Below are positions 30,596 to 38,791 of a stretch of 64,000 bases of DNA, piece by piece. Position 1 is the first letter of the stretch. The number at the start of each line of letters is the position of its first letter. The translations under genes and the position numbers were made by a program. The notes beneath the pieces were generated by a model. The model did not search any database and was not told the origin of the DNA. It worked only from the letters and a program-made list of their open reading frames with translations. This DNA comes from Geothrix sp. SG200 (GTDB taxonomy: Bacteria > Acidobacteriota > Holophagae > Holophagales > Holophagaceae), in NCBI RefSeq assembly GCF_022808935.1, contig NZ_JAKZFR010000002.1, positions 124,001-188,000 of the forward strand, written 5' to 3'.

Positions 30596-32125
30596 GTGGC
30601 CCAGCGCTACCAGCTCCTGATTCGAGACCGGCACGGGTTTGAGCGTTCCGTGCCCCTTGCCCGCTCCGTGACTGTGGGACGGCAGAGCCTCTGCGACGTG
30701 GTGCTGTCCGACAACATGATCAGCCGCAATCATTTGCGTCTGGAATTGCAGGATGACACCTGGTGGGTCGAGGATCTCAAGACCACCCATGGCAGCTTTT
30801 ACATGGGCCAGCCGTTGACCGGACGCCAGGCCTGGGAACCCGGGACCCCCCTGCTCCTGGCGGACAGCGCCTACACGCTGACCCTGGTCCGCACGGACCA
30901 CAGCAGTTCGGAGATCCACCTCCAGGCCATCCTCGATGCCGCCCAACTCCTGGCCCAGGAATCGGATCTCGAGGACATGCTCGAGCAGTCCCTGGACCGC
31001 CTCCTCAGCATCTCCGGAACGGATCGGGGCTTCCTCATGCTCCTGGAGGATGGCGAGCTGGCCTGCCGGGTCCAGCGCAACCTGGGCCAGGAACTTGAGG
31101 GCCAGATCCAGCTGTCCATGTCCAGCGTCCACAAGGTGTTCGAGACGGGGGACCCCATCTGGATCCTCAACGTCGCCGAGGATGGCCAGCTGCTCAGCCA
31201 GCACTCGATCCAGCGGCTGGAGCTGAAGACCATCCTCTGCCTCCCCCTGCTGCTCCAGGGGCGGCGCATCGGCGTGGTCTACCTCGACAGCCGCCGCCCC
31301 ATCATCGAACCGCCGGACCGGCCGACCTTCGAGGCCATCGTCTCGCTCTGCGCCATCGCCATCGAGCGTTCGAGGCTGTCCGAGGAGAACTTGCGCAGCC
31401 ACGTGCTCGCCACCGTGGGACAGGTGGCCAGCTCCATTGTCCATGACTTCAAGAACGGCCTCTTCGTGCTTCGCGGCCACGCAGACCTGCTGGAGCTGTC
31501 CACCGAGGACACCAAGGTCCGCCACCACTGCCGCAAGATCCTGGAATGCGTGGATCGCCTCACGCACCTGAGCCAGGACGTGCTCGATTTCGCCAAGGTG
31601 CGGGAGCCCCGGAGGGAGACGGTGGATCTGCGCCCCTTCCTGGAGGCCGTCATCGAACCCCTGGTGCCGCGCGCCGCCGAGATGGGCGTGACCCTCCAGG
31701 CTGAAGGTCCCCCATGCCTGATCAAGCTGGATCCCGCCCGGTTCACCCGGGTCATGGAGAACCTCCTGGCCAACGCCATGGACGCCACCGTCGGCATGAC
31801 CGGCGAGATCCTCGTGAACTGGATCCAGACCACGGGCGGGGTTCAGATCCGGGTGAAGGATCAGGGCCGCGGCATCCCCAAGCGCGTGGTCAAGCGGATC
31901 TTCGAGCCGTTCTTCAGCTACGGGAAGAAGAGGGGGACGGGCCTCGGCATGGCCACCGTGAAGAAGATCGTCGAGGAGCACGGGGGCACCCTGGAGTTCC
32001 TCAGCGAGGAGGGCCAGGGGACTGAGGTCATCATCCTCCTGCCGGACCATCCCATCACGGAGGACCACCGTCTGCCGGACGAGTCCACGGGGGAGCACCG
32101 CAACCTGGGAGCAGAGCGGGTATGA
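30596..32125 (+). CDS. FHA-GAF sensor histidine kinase
   Basis: 509 residues beginning at GTG with GGGAG upstream. Domains in order: FHA at 1-100 (SVTVGRQSLCDVVLSDNMISRNHL), GAF at about 110-265, dimerisation/phosphoacceptor helices with HDFKN (H283), and an ATPase domain (N389 in the LLANAMDA block, VKDQGRGIP, EPFFSYGKKRGTGLGM). There is no membrane segment, so it is cytosolic and probably reads a phospho-protein partner through FHA plus a small signal through GAF. No response regulator adjoins it. Its stop overlaps the ispF start (ATGA). Confidence 0.88.
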   Translation: MAQRYQLLIRDRHGFERSVPLARSVTVGRQSLCDVVLSDNMISRNHLRLELQDDTWWVEDLKTTHGSFYMGQPLTGRQAWEPGTPLLLADSAYTLTLVRTDHSSSEIHLQAILDAAQLLAQESDLEDMLEQSLDRLLSISGTDRGFLMLLEDGELACRVQRNLGQELEGQIQLSMSSVHKVFETGDPIWILNVAEDGQLLSQHSIQRLELKTILCLPLLLQGRRIGVVYLDSRRPIIEPPDRPTFEAIVSLCAIAIERSRLSEENLRSHVLATVGQVASSIVHDFKNGLFVLRGHADLLELSTEDTKVRHHCRKILECVDRLTHLSQDVLDFAKVREPRRETVDLRPFLEAVIEPLVPRAAEMGVTLQAEGPPCLIKLDPARFTRVMENLLANAMDATVGMTGEILVNWIQTTGGVQIRVKDQGRGIPKRVVKRIFEPFFSYGKKRGTGLGMATVKKIVEEHGGTLEFLSEEGQGTEVIILLPDHPITEDHRLPDESTGEHRNLGAERV

Positions 32126-32613
32126 ACGCCTTCCACACCGGCATGGGCTTCGACGTCCACCGCTTCGCGGCGCCGGAGGAAGGCCGTGCGCTGATGCTCA
32201 TGGGCTGCCACATTCCGCATGACCGGGGCCTGGCGGGTCACAGCGACGCGGACGTCATGCTGCACGCCCTCATGGACGCGCTCCTGGGCGCCGCGGGCCT
32301 GGGCGACATCGGCCAGCATTTCCCCGACACGGATCCTACCTATCGGGGCGCCGACTCAGCGGGACTGCTGGAGCGAGTGATGGGCGATCTCGCCGAGCGG
32401 GGCTGGCGGGTGGTGAACGCCGATGTCTGCCTCATCGGCGAACGGCCCAAGATCGGCCCCCACCGCCAGGGCATGCGCGATCGCATCGCCCCTCTGCTGG
32501 GCATCCACAGCGAGGCCCTGAACGTGAAAGCCACCACCACGGAGAAGCTGGGCTTCACGGGGCGGGGCGAAGGTCTCGCGGCCCAGGCCGTGGTGCTGAT
32601 CGAGAGGCGTTAG
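32122..32613 (+). CDS. ispF: 2-C-methyl-D-erythritol 2,4-cyclodiphosphate synthase
   Basis: 163 residues, MEP-pathway enzyme for isoprenoid precursors. Metal ligands D11 and H13 (GFDVHRF) and the later H in GHSDADVMLHALMDALLG are present, as are GDIGQHFPDTDP and the C-terminal KATTTEKLGFTGRGEG. Translationally coupled to the histidine kinase before it; its last four bases overlap the convergent CCA-adding enzyme gene. Confidence 0.95.
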   Translation: MNAFHTGMGFDVHRFAAPEEGRALMLMGCHIPHDRGLAGHSDADVMLHALMDALLGAAGLGDIGQHFPDTDPTYRGADSAGLLERVMGDLAERGWRVVNADVCLIGERPKIGPHRQGMRDRIAPLLGIHSEALNVKATTTEKLGFTGRGEGLAAQAVVLIERR

Positions 32614-33959
32614 GGCTTTTCGAGCCTTCGGCGGGCCAGACCCGCGAGGGCGTCCGGCGTGTTGAGCGACGGGTCCTCCAGCACGGCCTCCAGCAGATCC
32701 CGCTGGAGCTCGCCCAGCCAGGGACCGCCTCCGCGTCCGGCCAGCGCCATGAGCGCCGCCCCGTCCAGGGCCAGGGCCCTCACCGAGAGGGGCGGAGCCG
32801 CGGCGGCCATGGCTTCGAGGCGGGCCAGGATGGCGGCGTGCTCCTGTTCCCGGGCCCCCACTTCCAGGCCCTTGGCCCGTTGATCCGCCAGACGGAACGT
32901 CTCCCAGCGCGCCAGGGTCAGTCCGTCCTCCTCGAGCCGCCGCAGGAAGCGCCGGCAGGCCGCGTCACTCCAATCCGCGGTCGGATGGATGCCGTGGTGG
33001 CGGACCAGGGCGAGGACGTCGCGTCGGAGCGCGTGGGCGGCCTTGAGCCGTTCCAGGAGGATGCCCGCGAGCTCCAGGGACCGGGCCTCGTGCCCATGGA
33101 ACCGGGCCTCACCCTCGTCCCCGAGGGTGCGAGCGCCGGGCTTGCCGGCATCATGCAGCAGAGCCGCCCAGCGCAGCCCAGGCTCGGCAGGAACCAGGCG
33201 CGCCACCTCCAGCGTGTGGCGCCACACATCCCACCGGTGATGCCGGTTCTGGCCGCAGCCGATCATGGGACGCAGCTCGACCAGCCAGAGATCCAGCAGC
33301 CCCGTCCGCGCCAGGAGGTCCAGCCCCCGGTGGGGCTCGGCTCCGCAGAGCAGCTTGGTGAGCTCCGCGAGGACCCGCTCGGCGGCCACCTTGCGGGCCA
33401 CCTCCAGCCGCTCGGGAATGGCCGCCAGGGTCCCGGCCTCCACCTCGAAGCCCAGTTGGGCCGCGAACCGGCAGGCCCGAAGGGTGCGGAGGCCGTCCTC
33501 GGCGAAGCGGCGAAGCGGATCGCCCACGGCCCGAAGAGTCCGCGTCTCCAGGTCGGCCCTGCCGCCGAAGGGATCCACCAGGTCACCACCACCCACCGGA
33601 AGGGCCATGGCGTTGATGGTGAAGTCGCGGCGGGACAGGTCCTCCTCCAGGCTGACGCCCAATCGCACCGTCTCGGGATGCCGCCCGTCCAGATAATCCC
33701 CATCGCTCCGGAACGTGGTGATCTCGATGGGCCGGTCCTCCAGCAGCACGGTGACTGTCCCGTGCTGCAGCCCCGTGGGAATCGCCTTCAGGCCCGCGGC
33801 CCGGGCCCGGTCCATCACGGCCTTCGGCATCAGCTTCGTGGCCAGGTCCCAGTCCGCGTGGGGACGCCCCAGCAGCTCATCGCGGACGGCGCCGCCGACC
33901 ACCACCAGCTCAGCCTCGGGCCCCAGGGCCTCCTCGAGGCGGCGCAGCGGGGCCCACAT
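32610..33959 (-). CDS. CCA tRNA nucleotidyltransferase with HD domain
   Basis: 449 residues, class II nucleotidyltransferase that adds or repairs the tRNA 3' CCA end. Head motifs are VVGGAVRDELLG and DWDLAT (catalytic Asp pair), the EDLSRRDFTINAMAL block, and the nucleotide-recognising RRFAEDGLRTLRACRFAAQLGF. A C-terminal HD domain (ALLHDAGK, VRHHG) adds a likely phosphohydrolase activity, as in E. coli Cca. Start ATG at 33959 shares one base with the upstream GNAT stop (TGATG). A pure poly(A) polymerase is the alternative. Confidence 0.88.
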   Translation of the reverse strand: MWAPLRRLEEALGPEAELVVVGGAVRDELLGRPHADWDLATKLMPKAVMDRARAAGLKAIPTGLQHGTVTVLLEDRPIEITTFRSDGDYLDGRHPETVRLGVSLEEDLSRRDFTINAMALPVGGGDLVDPFGGRADLETRTLRAVGDPLRRFAEDGLRTLRACRFAAQLGFEVEAGTLAAIPERLEVARKVAAERVLAELTKLLCGAEPHRGLDLLARTGLLDLWLVELRPMIGCGQNRHHRWDVWRHTLEVARLVPAEPGLRWAALLHDAGKPGARTLGDEGEARFHGHEARSLELAGILLERLKAAHALRRDVLALVRHHGIHPTADWSDAACRRFLRRLEEDGLTLARWETFRLADQRAKGLEVGAREQEHAAILARLEAMAAAAPPLSVRALALDGAALMALAGRGGGPWLGELQRDLLEAVLEDPSLNTPDALAGLARRRLEKP

Positions 33960-34441
33960 CAATCCGCGCCCTGTGCCAGCCGGGCCAGGGCCTCGCCCTC
34001 CACGCGGCAGGTGAGCCAGGGCCGCATGACCTTGGCGCCATGGGCCTCATAGAACTCGATGGCCGGCGTGTTCCAGTCCAGCACCTGCCAGACGAAGCGG
34101 GTCCAGCCCTCCTTCACGGCGAGCGCGGCCAAGTGCTGGAGCAGAGCCTTGCCGATGCCCTTGCCCCGGTAGGCCGGCCGCACGAACAGGTCCTCGAGGT
34201 AGATGCCCGGCTTCCCCTCCCAGGTGCTGAAGTTCAGGAACCAGAGCGCGAAGCCCGCGGGCTGGCCGTCCCACTCCGCCATGGTCACCTTCACCAGGGG
34301 GTGCTCCGAAAAGGCGTACCGATGGATGTCCGCCTCCGTGGCGACCGCCGCTTCCGGCTCCCGCTCGTAGTCCGCCAGTTCGCGGATGTACTGCAGGATC
34401 AGCGGAGCGTCGGAGGGAACGGCAGGGCGCAGGTTCAGCAT
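33959..34441 (-). CDS. GNAT family N-acetyltransferase (spermidine acetyltransferase-like)
   Basis: 160 residues with the GNAT core: the acetyl-CoA motif VRPAYRGKGIGKALLQHLA at about 88-106 and WNTPAIEFYEAHGAKVM. IYLEDLFVRPAYRGKGIGKAL and the N-terminal ELADYEREPE resemble diamine acetyltransferases of the SAT family, but the substrate is not proven. The gene reads into the CCA-adding enzyme by a TGATG overlap. It appears to have a leaderless start with TAGCAT six bases before its ATG. Confidence 0.85.
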   Translation of the reverse strand: MLNLRPAVPSDAPLILQYIRELADYEREPEAAVATEADIHRYAFSEHPLVKVTMAEWDGQPAGFALWFLNFSTWEGKPGIYLEDLFVRPAYRGKGIGKALLQHLAALAVKEGWTRFVWQVLDWNTPAIEFYEAHGAKVMRPWLTCRVEGEALARLAQGAD

Positions 34442-34446
34442 GGGTC

Positions 34447-34453
34447 TATGCTA
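34447..34453. promoter_or_regulatory. Overlapping divergent -10 elements with leaderless spacing
   Basis: The two divergent ATGs are only 17 bases apart. TATGCT (34447-34452, plus) and TAGCAT (minus, 34448-34453) overlap, each exactly six bases from the ATG it faces, so transcription would begin at or next to the start codons. Confidence 0.5.
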
Positions 34454-34458
34454 ACCGG

Positions 34459-35397
34459 ATGGACCGCGACACCGCCCTCCGCCTTCATGAGGCCATGCTC
34501 CTGACCCGGCTCACGGAAGAACGGCTGGTGAAGCTTTTCCGCCAGGGCAGGACCCTCGGCAGCATCTATCGCAGCCTGGGCCAGGAGGCCACCTCCTGCG
34601 CCACAGCCATGGCCCTCGGGCCCGACGACATGATCGGCCCCATGATCCGCAACCTGGGTTCCATGCTGGTCCGTGGCGCCACGCCGCTCGAGATCTTCCT
34701 CCAGTATCTGGGCCGCGCCACCGGCCCCACCGCGGGCCGGGAGCACAACAACCACTTCGGTGCCGTGGAAAGGGGCATCCTGGCCCCCACCTCCATGCTG
34801 GGCGCCCTCATCCCCGTGATGGCGGGCGTGGCCCTCAGCTTCCGCCAGAAGGGGGAGCGGCGCGTGGCCATGACCTGGATCGGCGACGGCGGCAGCTCGA
34901 CCGGAGCCTTCTACGAGGGCCTCAACTTCGCGGTGGTGCAGCAACTTCCCCTGATCGTCGTCGGGGAGTCCAACGGCTACGCCTTCTCCACGCCTCCGGA
35001 GCGCCAGATGGCCGGGCGGATGTCGGCCCGGTCCCAGGGGGCCTTCACCCTTACGGTGGACGGCAACGACGCCGCGGAGGTGTATGCCGCCAGCCTGCAG
35101 GCCCGCCAGCACTGCCTGGAGGGCAAGGGGCCGGTCTTCCTGGTCTGCGAGACCTTCCGCATGAAGGGCCACGCCGAGCATGACGACCAGCGCTACGTGG
35201 ATCCGGCGCTGCTGGCCGAGTGGGCTGCCAAGGACCCCCTGCCCCGCTTCGAGGCCTGGATGTCCCGCAAGCGCTGGATCCCTGATCCCGGGCTGAAGGC
35301 CCGCCTCGAGGACCGGCTCCAGCAGGAGGCGGAGGCCGCCCTGGGCGCCCCTTGGCCGGATCCGGCCACCCTGGAGCGCGGAGTGTTCTCTTCCTGA
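34459..35397 (+). CDS. Thiamine-diphosphate-dependent dehydrogenase E1 alpha subunit
   Basis: 312 residues of the pyruvate/branched-chain 2-oxoacid dehydrogenase E1-alpha family. The ThDP motif is GDGGSSTGAFYEGLNFA from residue 142 to ESN172, and GREHNNHFG and KGHAEHDDQRYVDP are in the usual places. Alpha chains act with an E1-beta chain, but none is adjacent, and no E2 or E3 gene is in the window, so the partner must be encoded elsewhere or the protein works differently. No ribosome site is seen, consistent with a leaderless start. A GGCTCAT/ATGAGCC hairpin follows at about 35433-35458. Confidence 0.85.
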   Translation: MDRDTALRLHEAMLLTRLTEERLVKLFRQGRTLGSIYRSLGQEATSCATAMALGPDDMIGPMIRNLGSMLVRGATPLEIFLQYLGRATGPTAGREHNNHFGAVERGILAPTSMLGALIPVMAGVALSFRQKGERRVAMTWIGDGGSSTGAFYEGLNFAVVQQLPLIVVGESNGYAFSTPPERQMAGRMSARSQGAFTLTVDGNDAAEVYAASLQARQHCLEGKGPVFLVCETFRMKGHAEHDDQRYVDPALLAEWAAKDPLPRFEAWMSRKRWIPDPGLKARLEDRLQQEAEAALGAPWPDPATLERGVFSS

Positions 35398-35498
35398 GAG
35401 CCCGGGGACCGGTAAGCCTCCTGATCCTGAAGGCTCATGACCCCATCATCCACAATGAGCCTCCGGTCACGTGACTTGGACGCTAGACTTTTCCTGTC

Positions 35499-36680
35499 AT
35501 GGGGGATTACGTGTACGTTCTCGTTCTCAATGCAGGCTCTTCCAGCCTCAAGTTCAACCTCTTCGACATGGTCAAGGAGGTCTCCATCGCGGAGGGCATG
35601 GCCGAGCGCATCGGCCTGGCCGAGGCCAACCTCATCTGCGTCCTCGACGGCGAGAAGCGGAAGGAGACCCTTCCCCTTCCCAGCCACAAGGAGGCCCTCG
35701 AGGCCATCCTCGAGCGGCTCCACGCCAACGTGCTCCACGACACGCCCATCCACGCCGTGGGCCACCGTGTGGTGCATGGCGGACCGAAGTATGGGGACTC
35801 GGTCCTGGTGACCGATGAAGTGCTCCAGGACATCGACCATTTCGCGATGTACGCCCCGCTGCACAACCCTGCCAACGCGCTCGGCATCCGCACGGCCATG
35901 GCCGCCTTCCCCGAGGTACCGCACGTGGCGGTCTTCGACACGGCCTTCCACCACAACATCCCGGACCACGCCCGCACCTACGGCATCCCCTACGAAATGA
36001 GCCAGAAGTACGGCATCCGGCGCTACGGCTTCCACGGCACCAGCCACGCCTTCGTGGCCGCCCGCACGGCCATCCTGCTCTGCCGGCCCCTGCGCTCCTT
36101 GAAGGTCATCACCTGCCACATCGGCAACGGCACCAGCATCTGTGCCGTGGGCCAGGGCAAGAGCATGGACACCAGCATGGGCATGACCCCGCTCCAGGGC
36201 GTCATCATGGGCACCCGCTGCGGCACCATCGACCCGAGTGTGGTGGAGATGCTCATGGAGTACGAGCATCTGGACTACGATGGGATCACCAACCTGCTCA
36301 ACAAGAAATCCGGCCTGCTGGGCATCTCCGGCGTGTCCTCCGACTTCCGGGAGATCGAGCTGGCCGCCGACAGCGGCAACGACCGCGCCCGCCTGGCCCG
36401 GGACCTCCTGACCTACAACGTGCGCCAGTACATCGGCGCCTACGCCACGGTCCTGGACGGGGTGGACGCCATCACCTTCACCGCCGGCATCGGCACCCAC
36501 AGCACCTTCGTGCGGGCCAAGGTCTGCAGCAAGCTGGGTTTCCTGGGCGTGAAGCTGGATCCCGAGGCCAACGAGCACGGCACCGGGGAACGCATCATCA
36601 GCACGCCCGATTCCCGGGTGGTCGTGACGGTGGTGCCCACCAACGAGGAACTGATGATCGCGCGGGAGACCGTGCGGTAG
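35499..36680 (+). CDS. ackA: Acetate kinase
   Basis: 393 residues, interconverts acetate + ATP and acetyl phosphate + ADP. ASKHA landmarks: LNAGSSSLKFNLF at residues 9-21, GHRVVHGG, FDTAFH, RRYGFHGTSH, HIGNGTSICAV, GTRCGTIDPS, NKKSGLLGIS and FTAGIGTHS. Complete and normal length. pta is not beside it. The 101-base gap before it contains an inverted repeat and a TAGACT -10-like element at 35484-35489. Confidence 0.95.
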   Translation: MGDYVYVLVLNAGSSSLKFNLFDMVKEVSIAEGMAERIGLAEANLICVLDGEKRKETLPLPSHKEALEAILERLHANVLHDTPIHAVGHRVVHGGPKYGDSVLVTDEVLQDIDHFAMYAPLHNPANALGIRTAMAAFPEVPHVAVFDTAFHHNIPDHARTYGIPYEMSQKYGIRRYGFHGTSHAFVAARTAILLCRPLRSLKVITCHIGNGTSICAVGQGKSMDTSMGMTPLQGVIMGTRCGTIDPSVVEMLMEYEHLDYDGITNLLNKKSGLLGISGVSSDFREIELAADSGNDRARLARDLLTYNVRQYIGAYATVLDGVDAITFTAGIGTHSTFVRAKVCSKLGFLGVKLDPEANEHGTGERIISTPDSRVVVTVVPTNEELMIARETVR

Positions 36681-36692
36681 TCCTTCCCCTGC

Positions 36693-36730
36693 TCACGAAA
36701 GCGGCCCCCGAACGGGGGCCGCTTTCGTGA
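36693..36730. terminator. Bidirectional terminator between ackA and the RGER-repeat gene
   Basis: Perfect 18-bp stem with a two-base loop (36693-36710 with 36713-36730), 12 bases after the ackA stop and 12 before the convergent gene's stop. Confidence 0.9.
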
Positions 36731-36742
36731 GGACCGGAATGG

Positions 36743-37153
36743 CTACTTGCCCTGGGCCTGCATCCGCTCGCCCCTGCGCTCGACACGCGAGCCGCGGCGC
36801 TCCTTGCGCTCGCCCCGGCGTTCCTGGCGCTCACCCTTGCGCTCCTGGGCCTCGCCCACTCTCTCGCGGCGCTCGCCGGCCTGCTGGAGGGCCTGGCCTT
36901 CGGCCACCTTGCCCTGGGCCTGGAGGGCCGCGCCCTTCCGCTCCATGCGGGCGCCCTGGCGCTGCTTGCGTTCGCCTTGCCGGTCGTTCCGCTCGCCCCG
37001 CCGCTCCTGACGCTCGCCCCGGCGCTCGATCCGCTCGCCGTGCCTCTCCACCTGCTGCCCGGTGGGCGGGGGCACGGGGGCCTGGGCCATGAGGGAGGCG
37101 CCGATGAGGCCCACCGCCAGGATGAGGGCCACGCGCTTCTGGGTGTTGGACAT
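36743..37153 (-). CDS. Secreted Arg/Glu-rich seven-residue-repeat protein
   Basis: 136 residues. A clear signal peptide (VALILAVGLIGASLMAQA) is followed by PVPPPTG and then a tract of near-perfect seven-residue repeats of the form xxRxGER (VERHGER, IERRGER, QERRGER, NDRQGER), an Ala/Gln-rich interruption, and more repeats to the end. The mature part is extremely charged and should form helix or coiled coil with a Gly in every turn pair. I do not recognise a family and give no function. AGGAG precedes the ATG. Located convergent to ackA. Confidence 0.7.
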   Translation of the reverse strand: MSNTQKRVALILAVGLIGASLMAQAPVPPPTGQQVERHGERIERRGERQERRGERNDRQGERKQRQGARMERKGAALQAQGKVAEGQALQQAGERRERVGEAQERKGERQERRGERKERRGSRVERRGERMQAQGK

Positions 37154-37331
37154 GTGTGCTCCTGGTGCGGCCAGGCCGCGAAGGGGAATCGTCCCGGGGT
37201 GGCCTGATGCCGTCCTCGTGCCAATTCACAACTTGGTTAGGCCCGAGCCATTTGGAGAAGGTTTAACCTGCCTGCCGTGGATCGTTGCCTCAAGCTTTGT
37301 GGCGGGATGCCACAGGGAGGCTCCCCCCGCC

Positions 37332-37351
37332 GACCGGTCCGTTGACCGGTC
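37332..37351. promoter_or_regulatory. Tandem GACCGGTC palindromes upstream of the MacA-like gene
   Basis: GACCGGTC occurs at 37332-37339 and 37344-37351, 12 bases apart, followed by related CCACCGGCCACCGGT. This lies about 115 bases before the adaptor ATG in a 314-base gap that otherwise shows no gene. A regulator site is plausible but unproven. Confidence 0.4.
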
Positions 37352-37467
37352 ACGGTCCACCGGCCACCGGTTCCTAGGGGAATCCCTCCCTAAACGACTC
37401 CAGACTCTGCTCCGTAGGCCATCCATCATCCCGGCAGGCCCGGTCTATTTCGCATCAGGGGGGTTCC

Positions 37468-38688
37468 ATGCAGAAGCGGTGGGTCATCGTCTCCGTGGCC
37501 GGGGCGGCCCTGGCGGCGGGCATGTTCTTCACCCTCAAGGGCGGCGACGGCAAGGGCAAGAAGTCGGAAGCCTCCACCCCCTTCCGCCTGGGCAAAGTCC
37601 AGGCAGAGGACCTCCAGGTGAGTGTCCGCGAGGTGGGCGTGGTGGACCCCCTGACCAAGGTGGACGTGAAGTCCACGGTTTCGGGCCGCATCGTGGGCCT
37701 CAAGGTGCGCGAGGGCGCGACCGTCAAGGCCGGCGAGGTGCTGGCCGAGGTGGAGCCGGACGTGAACCAGGCCCAGACGCTCTCCGACGTGCAGGGCAGC
37801 GTGTCCCAGGCCCGGGTGAGCTTCCGGAACGCCGAGCGGGACTTCACCCAGCAGGCCGAGCTCTACAAGTCCGGGCTGATATCGGACCAGGCCTACCGCA
37901 GCGCCAAGACCACCCGGGACCTGGCCGAGGAGACCTTCAAGAGCGCCCAGACCCGCTACCAGATCGTGGAGGACCGCGGCATCCCCATCAGCGGCAACGC
38001 TTCGACCCAGAAGGCCCGGGTCACGGCCCCCATGAACGGGGTGGTCATCAAGAAGGGCGTCGAGCTGGGCGACACCATCACCTCGGGCGTGAGTTCCTTC
38101 AATGCGGGCACGGTGGTCTTCACCGTGGCCGACCTCCAGTCCCTCATCGTGAAGGTGAACCTCAACGAGGTGGACATCGCCAAGGTGAAGGTCGGCCAGC
38201 CCGTCCGCATCACCCTGGACGCCTACCCCCAGAAGGCCTTCACGGGCAAGGTACGCTTCGTGGCGCCCGCGGCGGACCTGGTGGAGAAGATCAAGGTCTT
38301 CAAAGTGGAGGTGGCCCTGGACGAGCTCACGGAGGCCTTCAAGACCGGCATGAGCGCCAACGTGGAGATCCTCGGCGAGAAGCGGGACAAGGCCGTGAGC
38401 GTGCCTCTGGAAGCCCTCCAGCGGCGGGACGGCCAGACCGTGGTCTACCGACTCAAGGAGAACCTCCCGCCCCAGGACCTGGCCAAGGCCAAGGAAGGGC
38501 TCAATGGCCGCGGCAAGTTCATCTGGCTCGCGGACCACTGGAAGGAATACTTCGACGTGGTGCCCGTGAAGGCCGGCATCGCCACCCTCGAACGCGTGGA
38601 GATCCTCTCGGGCCTCAAGGCCAGCGACCAGGTGAGCCTGGAGGACCCCAGCAAGAAGAAGGTCGAGAAGGACGATGAGAACAACTGA
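37468..38688 (+). CDS. MacA/HlyD-type periplasmic adaptor of an ABC exporter
   Basis: 406 residues, membrane anchor at 5-22 (WVIVSVAGAALAAGMFF), then a lipoyl-like half (VKSTVSGRIVGLKVREGATVKAGEVLAEVEPD), a helical hairpin at about 100-170, the second lipoyl half (KARVTAPMNGVVIKKGVELGDTITSG), a beta-barrel domain with VNLNEVDIAKVKVGQPVRITLD, and a membrane-proximal end. It bridges the inner-membrane ABC permeases and an outer-membrane duct. First gene of a four-gene unit; a long hairpin separates it from the ATPase gene. Confidence 0.9.
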   Translation: MQKRWVIVSVAGAALAAGMFFTLKGGDGKGKKSEASTPFRLGKVQAEDLQVSVREVGVVDPLTKVDVKSTVSGRIVGLKVREGATVKAGEVLAEVEPDVNQAQTLSDVQGSVSQARVSFRNAERDFTQQAELYKSGLISDQAYRSAKTTRDLAEETFKSAQTRYQIVEDRGIPISGNASTQKARVTAPMNGVVIKKGVELGDTITSGVSSFNAGTVVFTVADLQSLIVKVNLNEVDIAKVKVGQPVRITLDAYPQKAFTGKVRFVAPAADLVEKIKVFKVEVALDELTEAFKTGMSANVEILGEKRDKAVSVPLEALQRRDGQTVVYRLKENLPPQDLAKAKEGLNGRGKFIWLADHWKEYFDVVPVKAGIATLERVEILSGLKASDQVSLEDPSKKKVEKDDENN

Positions 38689-38689
38689 T

Positions 38690-38777
38690 CAGTCTTCAGG
38701 CCTCAGTCCTCAGTCTTCAGTGGAACCACCATCCCCTGGGCATTCACTGAGGACTGAAGACTCAGGACTGAGGACTG
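38690..38777 (+). repeat. Long CTCAG-type hairpin between adaptor and ATPase genes
   Basis: Arms 38690-38722 and 38745-38777 are reverse complements at 28 of 33 positions, and most differences would be G-U pairs in RNA; the loop is 22 bases. The arms are made of CAGTCYTCAG-like units. It starts two bases after the adaptor stop and ends 14 bases before the ATPase ATG, filling the intercistronic gap. Confidence 0.8.
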
Positions 38778-38791
38778 GCAAGGGAGCGACC

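Noticed and set aside
35433-35458. GGCTCAT/ATGAGCC hairpin as a terminator of the E1-alpha gene
   Set aside because: Only seven base pairs, large loop and no T run; noted but not listed as a terminator.
38675-38791. N-terminal extension of the ABC ATPase
   Set aside because: Reads only the CTCAG-type hairpin (repetitive SLRTEDSGLRT-like peptide); the ATG at 38792 has a good site and matches the family start.
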